A DNA stretch of 64,000 nucleotides from Tetradesmus obliquus (lineage: Eukaryota; Chlorophyta; Chlorophyceae; Sphaeropleales; Scenedesmaceae), in NCBI GenBank assembly GCA_030272155.1, contig CP126204.1:3897501-3961500 (forward strand), in the 5' to 3' direction. Shown here in pieces: positions 61,001-64,000 of the stretch. Within the stretch, counting starts at the first letter, position 1; each line of letters starts with the position of its first letter. The notes below the pieces were generated by a model. It was given only the letters and a program-made list of their open reading frames with translations, was not told where the DNA came from and ran no database searches. The translations under genes and the position numbers were made by a program.

Positions 61001-63602
61001 TGTGTGTGAAATGTTTTGCTAGGATGGAGACCGGCAGCGGCAGCAGCAGCCTCTGCCTCAGCCCGGGAAGCCGGTGGAGGGCTGCTGGTTCTGCCTGTCC
61101 AGTGACCAGGTGGGTGGGCTGAGCTTGAGTTCGGGTTGCGTGTTTTGGCTGCTGCTGTGCCGGTGATCATCTTGCAGGACTCTTCCTTGGCGTGCGGTCA
61201 AGCGACCAGGTGGGCAGGCTGTGGTACTTTGACGGCCGTTGAGCTGGGTGACCTTTTTGCTGAATGCCAACTCAAATGGAGCAGTACATGACATACATGC
61301 CAACAAATCAATGCACTTTTCCTGCAGGTTGACGTGAACCTGGTAGCCAGCGTGGGTGAAGAGGTTTACCTGGCACTCGACAAGGGCCCCATCAGCCCAC
61401 AACACTGCCTGGTTGTGCTGCTCACTGACGCGCACTTCCGCTGCTGCGCTTGCTGCTGTGCCCACGGTCCTTGCCGGAATCTGCTAGGGAGTGGATCAAC
61501 GCTGAGGCTGTTGCTGCACAAAATCATACCACACACTGACTTGAGGCTATTTTTTCTATTTGAATTGTATGCAGGTTGACGTCAACTTGGTGGCCAGCGT
61601 GGGTGAAGAGGTGTACCTGGCTCTGGACAAGGGCCCCATCAGCCCACAGCACTGCCTGGTCATATGACCACCGCTGACTCATGCCTGTGCTGCTGCTCTT
61701 GCTGCTGCGCCTGCCTGGCTGCTTTTCATTCCCAGAAGATGCAATTCAGTTATCTGACAACAACAAATCAATGCAATATGCCTGCAGGTTGATGTTGTCC
61801 TGGTGGCTAGCATGGGTGAAGAGGTGTACTTGGCTTTGGATAAGGGCCCAATCAGCCCGCAGCACTGCCTGGTCATCCCGCTTACACATGTCCTCCGCTG
61901 CCGCTCTTGCTGCTGTGTTCTCCGGGCTGCTTCCCCACCATCCCCCAACGCACTTGTATGCACAATCATCTGACAACAACAATGTGATGCACTTTTCCTG
62001 CAGGTTGACATCAACCTGGTGGCCAGCGTGGGTGAAGAGGTGTACCTGGCACTGGACAAGGGCCCCATCAGCCCACAGCACTGCCTGGCCATCCCCATCG
62101 AGCACTACCCCTCCTGGGCGGCGCTGCCGGCAGCAGCAGCAGCAGAGGCGGGGCGCTACCTGAGCGCGCTGCGCACCGCTGCTGCTGCGGCTGGGCAGCA
62201 GCTGGTGGGCTTTGAGCGGCACCTGAAGCTGCGGTGAGCTGCTGATAATCAATGATAGTTCAATTAATTATTATTACTCTTATTGGGCGGCGAAATTTTG
62301 GGCTTGAGTGGCACCTGCAGCTGCGGTGAGCTGCTGCGGTTCAACTGTGCAAGACTAGCAGCAATCGAAATGTGACAGGTGCCTGAAATGCGACATGGTG
62401 TTGCTTGCTTGAGGCGGGCTGACTGTGTGGCTCAGCATGCGGCTGCTCGTGTCAGAGTGCTTTGAGAAAGCGTGTGCGCATCAGCAGAGAGCAGCAGGCG
62501 AGGCTGCGGGCGCGCTGCACGCCATTTGCATTAGCTGGGCAGCAGGCGAGACTGCTGTCAGCCTATTACCGGTATCCGGTCACACCTACTGTGCACGACT
62601 TCTTGCTAAATGCTGCCGCCATGCAGGTCCAAGGGCGGCAACCACTGCCACCTCAACACCATCGGCATCAGCAGGGCAGCGGGCGAGACAGCAGCAGAAG
62701 TCTTCACGCAGCTGGCGAGTGAGGCTGGGCTGACGCTGGCTGCTGTGCCTGCCGTTGACGGGCAGATGGACATGTGAGTATTTAAACAGTACACTTCCTG
62801 GATTCTCTGGGTTTTACTGTGTTGAAGTTGCTGCGCCCCAGCAGTATGCATGCATACCCTCTTGCACACATACATACCCTACAAAAATTATGTCATTTCA
62901 ATGACACAATCGCGTCACTTCTGTGCTAGCAGGGCCGCGCTGCGCGAGCTTGTAGACGATGCCGAGTACTTTTCAGGGCTGCTGCCGCCAGCCAATAAGA
63001 TGCTTTGTCACACAAACAGCCTGATTTCTTTTGTGTGCCTGCAGGGCCGCACTGCGGGAGCTCGCGGGTGATGCCAAGTCCTTCCTAGGGCTGCTGCCCA
63101 ACGGCAGCAGCCAGGCTGTCACAAAGATGCCACATTTTCAACACAACGGCGTTATATCTGTTGCTGCAGAGCCGCGGTGCGCGAGCTGGTAGGCGACGCC
63201 GATTACTTTTTGGGCTTGCTTCCTGATGGAAGCGGCCAGGCTGCCACAAATATGCCACATGTGTGACACAATGGCATCTTGTCTGTGCTTGCAGGGCTGC
63301 GCTGCGGGATCTTGTGGGCGACGCTGAGTACTTCCTAGCGCTGCTGCCCGACTGACGGCAGCAGCCAGGCTGTCACAAAGATGCCACATTTGTAACACAA
63401 CAGCGTTGTTTCTGTTGCTGCAGGGCCGCGCTGCGGGAGCTGGTAGGTGATGCTGAGTACTTTTTGGGCTTGCTTCCTGATGGCAGCGGCCTGGCAGCGC
63501 CGCTGGTGCCGGGTCAGCGCGCCCCCATGCAGCTGGGTAGGCAGATCCTGGCGCAGCTTGCCGGCGTGCCAGAGCGCGCTGACTGGAAGGAGTGCACTGC
63601 AG
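55657..63602 (+). CDS. CWF19L1-like (CwfJ family) protein with internal RRM, 3' end off window
   Basis: CWF19-like proteins associate with late spliceosomes and lariat-debranching machinery. Visible exons: 55657-55795, 56050-56139, 56505-57053, 57779-58293, 59676-59897, 60202-60570, 62004-62233, 62627-62773 and 63424-63602, all in phase, 813 residues. The metallophosphatase-like N-terminus typical of CWF19L1 (KVLLAGDCLGGFSTLFKKVA, FDLLLCVGQFF) is followed by an Ala/Glu-rich insert (~280 bases) and a KKRPAEE basic patch. An RNA-recognition motif runs from about 480 to 560 (SVFVRNLPFESTYEDLSTFF; ANPWCHVQF). Then come the CwfJ N-domain (EGCWFCLSSDQ, KGPISPQHCLAIPIEHYPSW), the histidine motif GGNHCHLNTIGI, and the C-domain (PMQLGRQILAQLAGVPERAD, WKEC). 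At least one more short exon is expected beyond 64000. The start is the ATG at 55657. Confidence 0.94.
55978..56049 (+). repeat. CTG/TTG tract ending at a 3' splice site
   Basis: About 22 CTG or TTG units end in TTGCTTGCAG, the acceptor of exon 56050-56139 of the CWF19L1-like gene. A shorter run (56453-56500) precedes the acceptor of exon 56505-57053 in the same way. Confidence 0.93.
57530..57660 (+). repeat. 5' echo of exon 57779-58293
   Basis: Acceptor TGCAG plus about 95 bases (FQPAYASNVAADVALTARPR through HIAGGQALFYA) recur nearly unchanged at 57529-57626. They break off after TTCTATGCA, where the intact exon continues into CGGCAGCCC. Confidence 0.95.
58335..59050 (+). repeat. Five 3' echoes of exon 57779-58293, ~150-bp period
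   Basis: LAALPDGCGASPYQAPGQGS followed by KKRPAEE and a GTGCGC donor recurs near 58350, 58502, 58640, 58793 and 58952, after the true exon end at 58293. The last four copies (58501-59049) share one open reading frame through exon and intron parts. Confidence 0.96.
59210..59530 (+). repeat. Three 5' echoes of exon 59676-59897
   Basis: TTGCAG (or GCAG) plus G(A/G)AAGG(A/G)GCAGCCAT and GCAGGCAGCGGC..TGCC recurs near 59213, 59340 and 59450. It encodes GAAIAGSGLPDHCTWRWMPP-like peptides in the first and third copies. Confidence 0.95.
59965..60130 (+). repeat. Two 5' echoes of exon 60202-60570
   Basis: GTGGAGGACATCAGGCGCGG followed by CTCGCAACCCGGC at 60090, with its CAG acceptor, and a decayed copy at 59970-60005 precede the intact RRM-encoding exon. 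Confidence 0.93.
60760..61220 (+). repeat. 3' echoes of exon 60202-60570
   Basis: CAGCAGCC.CTGCC..AGCCCGG followed by AGCC.G.GGAGGGCTGCTGG and TTCTGC.TGTCCAGTGACCAG with donor recurs at 60768-60838 and 61028-61110, with a fragment (AGCGACCAGGTGGGCAGG) at 61200-61217. EGCWFCLSSDQ is thus encoded repeatedly, but only once in a complete exon. Confidence 0.94.
61320..61880 (+). repeat. Three 5' echoes of exon 62004-62233
   Basis: GCAG acceptors plus V(D/V)VNLVASVGEEVYLALDKG-like and PISPQHCL sequence recur at 61328-61412, 61576-61662 and 61792-61876, spaced 215-250 bases, all breaking off at about the same point. Confidence 0.96.
62282..62340 (+). repeat. 3' echo of exon 62004-62233
   Basis: GGGCTTGAGTGGCACCTGCA followed by GCTGCGGTGAGCTGCTG repeats the last ~23 exon bases and the donor about 85 bases downstream. 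Confidence 0.92.
62925..63365 (+). repeat. Four 5' echoes of exon 63424-63602
   Basis: (C/G)AG acceptors plus AALREL(V/A)(D/G)DAEYF.GLLP-like sequence recur at 62931, 63043, 63170 and 63294, with a period of about 125 bases. Each is followed by GGCAGCAGCCAGGCTGTCAC-like sequence and CACATTT..AACACAA..G. Confidence 0.95.
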
Positions 63603-63723
63603 GTAGGTTCAGGTGATGAGATGCCAGCTGGTGGTTGATAACAGGGAGTTTGCAGAGTTCTTAGCATGTAAAGCAGATGGAAGCGTTGGTGCGGTGATGA
63701 TGTGTGGCAGTTTGTTTGCGCTC

Positions 63724-63810
63724 ATGCAGCCGGAGTGGCAGATACTTGTGTAGCTGGCCGGGGTGCCAGAGCGCGTCGGAACGAGTGCACTGCAGTGCAC
63801 TGCAGGTGAA
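63724..63810 (+). repeat. 3' echo of exon 63424-63602
   Basis: GCAG..GAGTGGCAGATACTTGTGTAGCTGGCC followed by GGGGTGCCAGAGCGCG and GAGTGCACTGCAG is a decayed copy of the exon end (QILAQLAGVPERADWKECTA), downstream of the intact exon. Confidence 0.9.
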
Positions 63811-64000
63811 GCAGGTAGTGTTTTTGTGTCAAGTTGGTGTGTCTGCTCAGGAACATGGCACATAAGAAGGTGGCAGCTGGCCGCAGATGCAAACACACAG
63901 AACCAGGTTGCCGGGCGGGGGCGTGTTGCACAGTGCTGCTGCTGAGATAGATTTAAGTGAAGTTGAGTTTAAGCGGTGCAAATTGTGCTGCTGGTTCTAA

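Overview
The window looks like nuclear DNA of a coccoid or colonial green alga, most likely chlorophycean. It has GT-AG introns between short exons, a plant-type xanthine dehydrogenase, a leucine-rich-repeat gene of a kind common in these algae, TGTAA motifs of the sort green algae use as poly(A) signals, and extreme CTG/CAG trinucleotide content. The taxonomic placement is inferred from gene content and style only.

Layout: sulfite oxidase (+, 5' end off the window, exons 284-6928); a C11orf65/MFI-like IQ-motif protein (-, 8757-11682) head-to-head with a TSNAXIP1-like coiled-coil protein (+, 12328-17633); an intronless leucine-rich-repeat gene (+, 19294-21156) followed by a 34-bp perfect hairpin; xanthine dehydrogenase (-, 28 exons, 23066-43094) head-to-head with a gene of unknown function (+, 43604-47085); a bifunctional GH18+GH19 chitinase with CBM14 and two CBM18 domains (+, 48138-53500); and a CWF19L1-like spliceosome-associated protein carrying an RRM (+, 55657 to beyond the right edge). 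I built exon models by hand; every model keeps its reading frame across all junctions. No tRNA, rRNA, CRISPR array, LTR element or other autonomous transposon was recognised.

The striking signal is in the introns. In all seven intron-containing genes, most exons are accompanied by tandem partial copies of themselves, called echoes here. Roughly 130 can be seen by eye, about 75 of them in xanthine dehydrogenase alone. They follow one geometric rule: copies of an exon's 5' part, with its acceptor site, lie upstream of the intact exon; copies of its 3' part, with its donor site, lie downstream. Each echo therefore has one splice site but not both, and the single intact exon stays in the middle. 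Ages range from a nearly identical 259-bp triplication to barely recognisable remnants, so the process seems continuous. The intronless gene has none.

The echoes are coupled to a second feature. Long CTG tracts in the sense orientation sit against the 3' splice sites of many introns in both + and - genes, and at least one echo junction falls exactly in such a tract. Repeat-driven template switching may therefore be creating the echoes and enlarging the introns.
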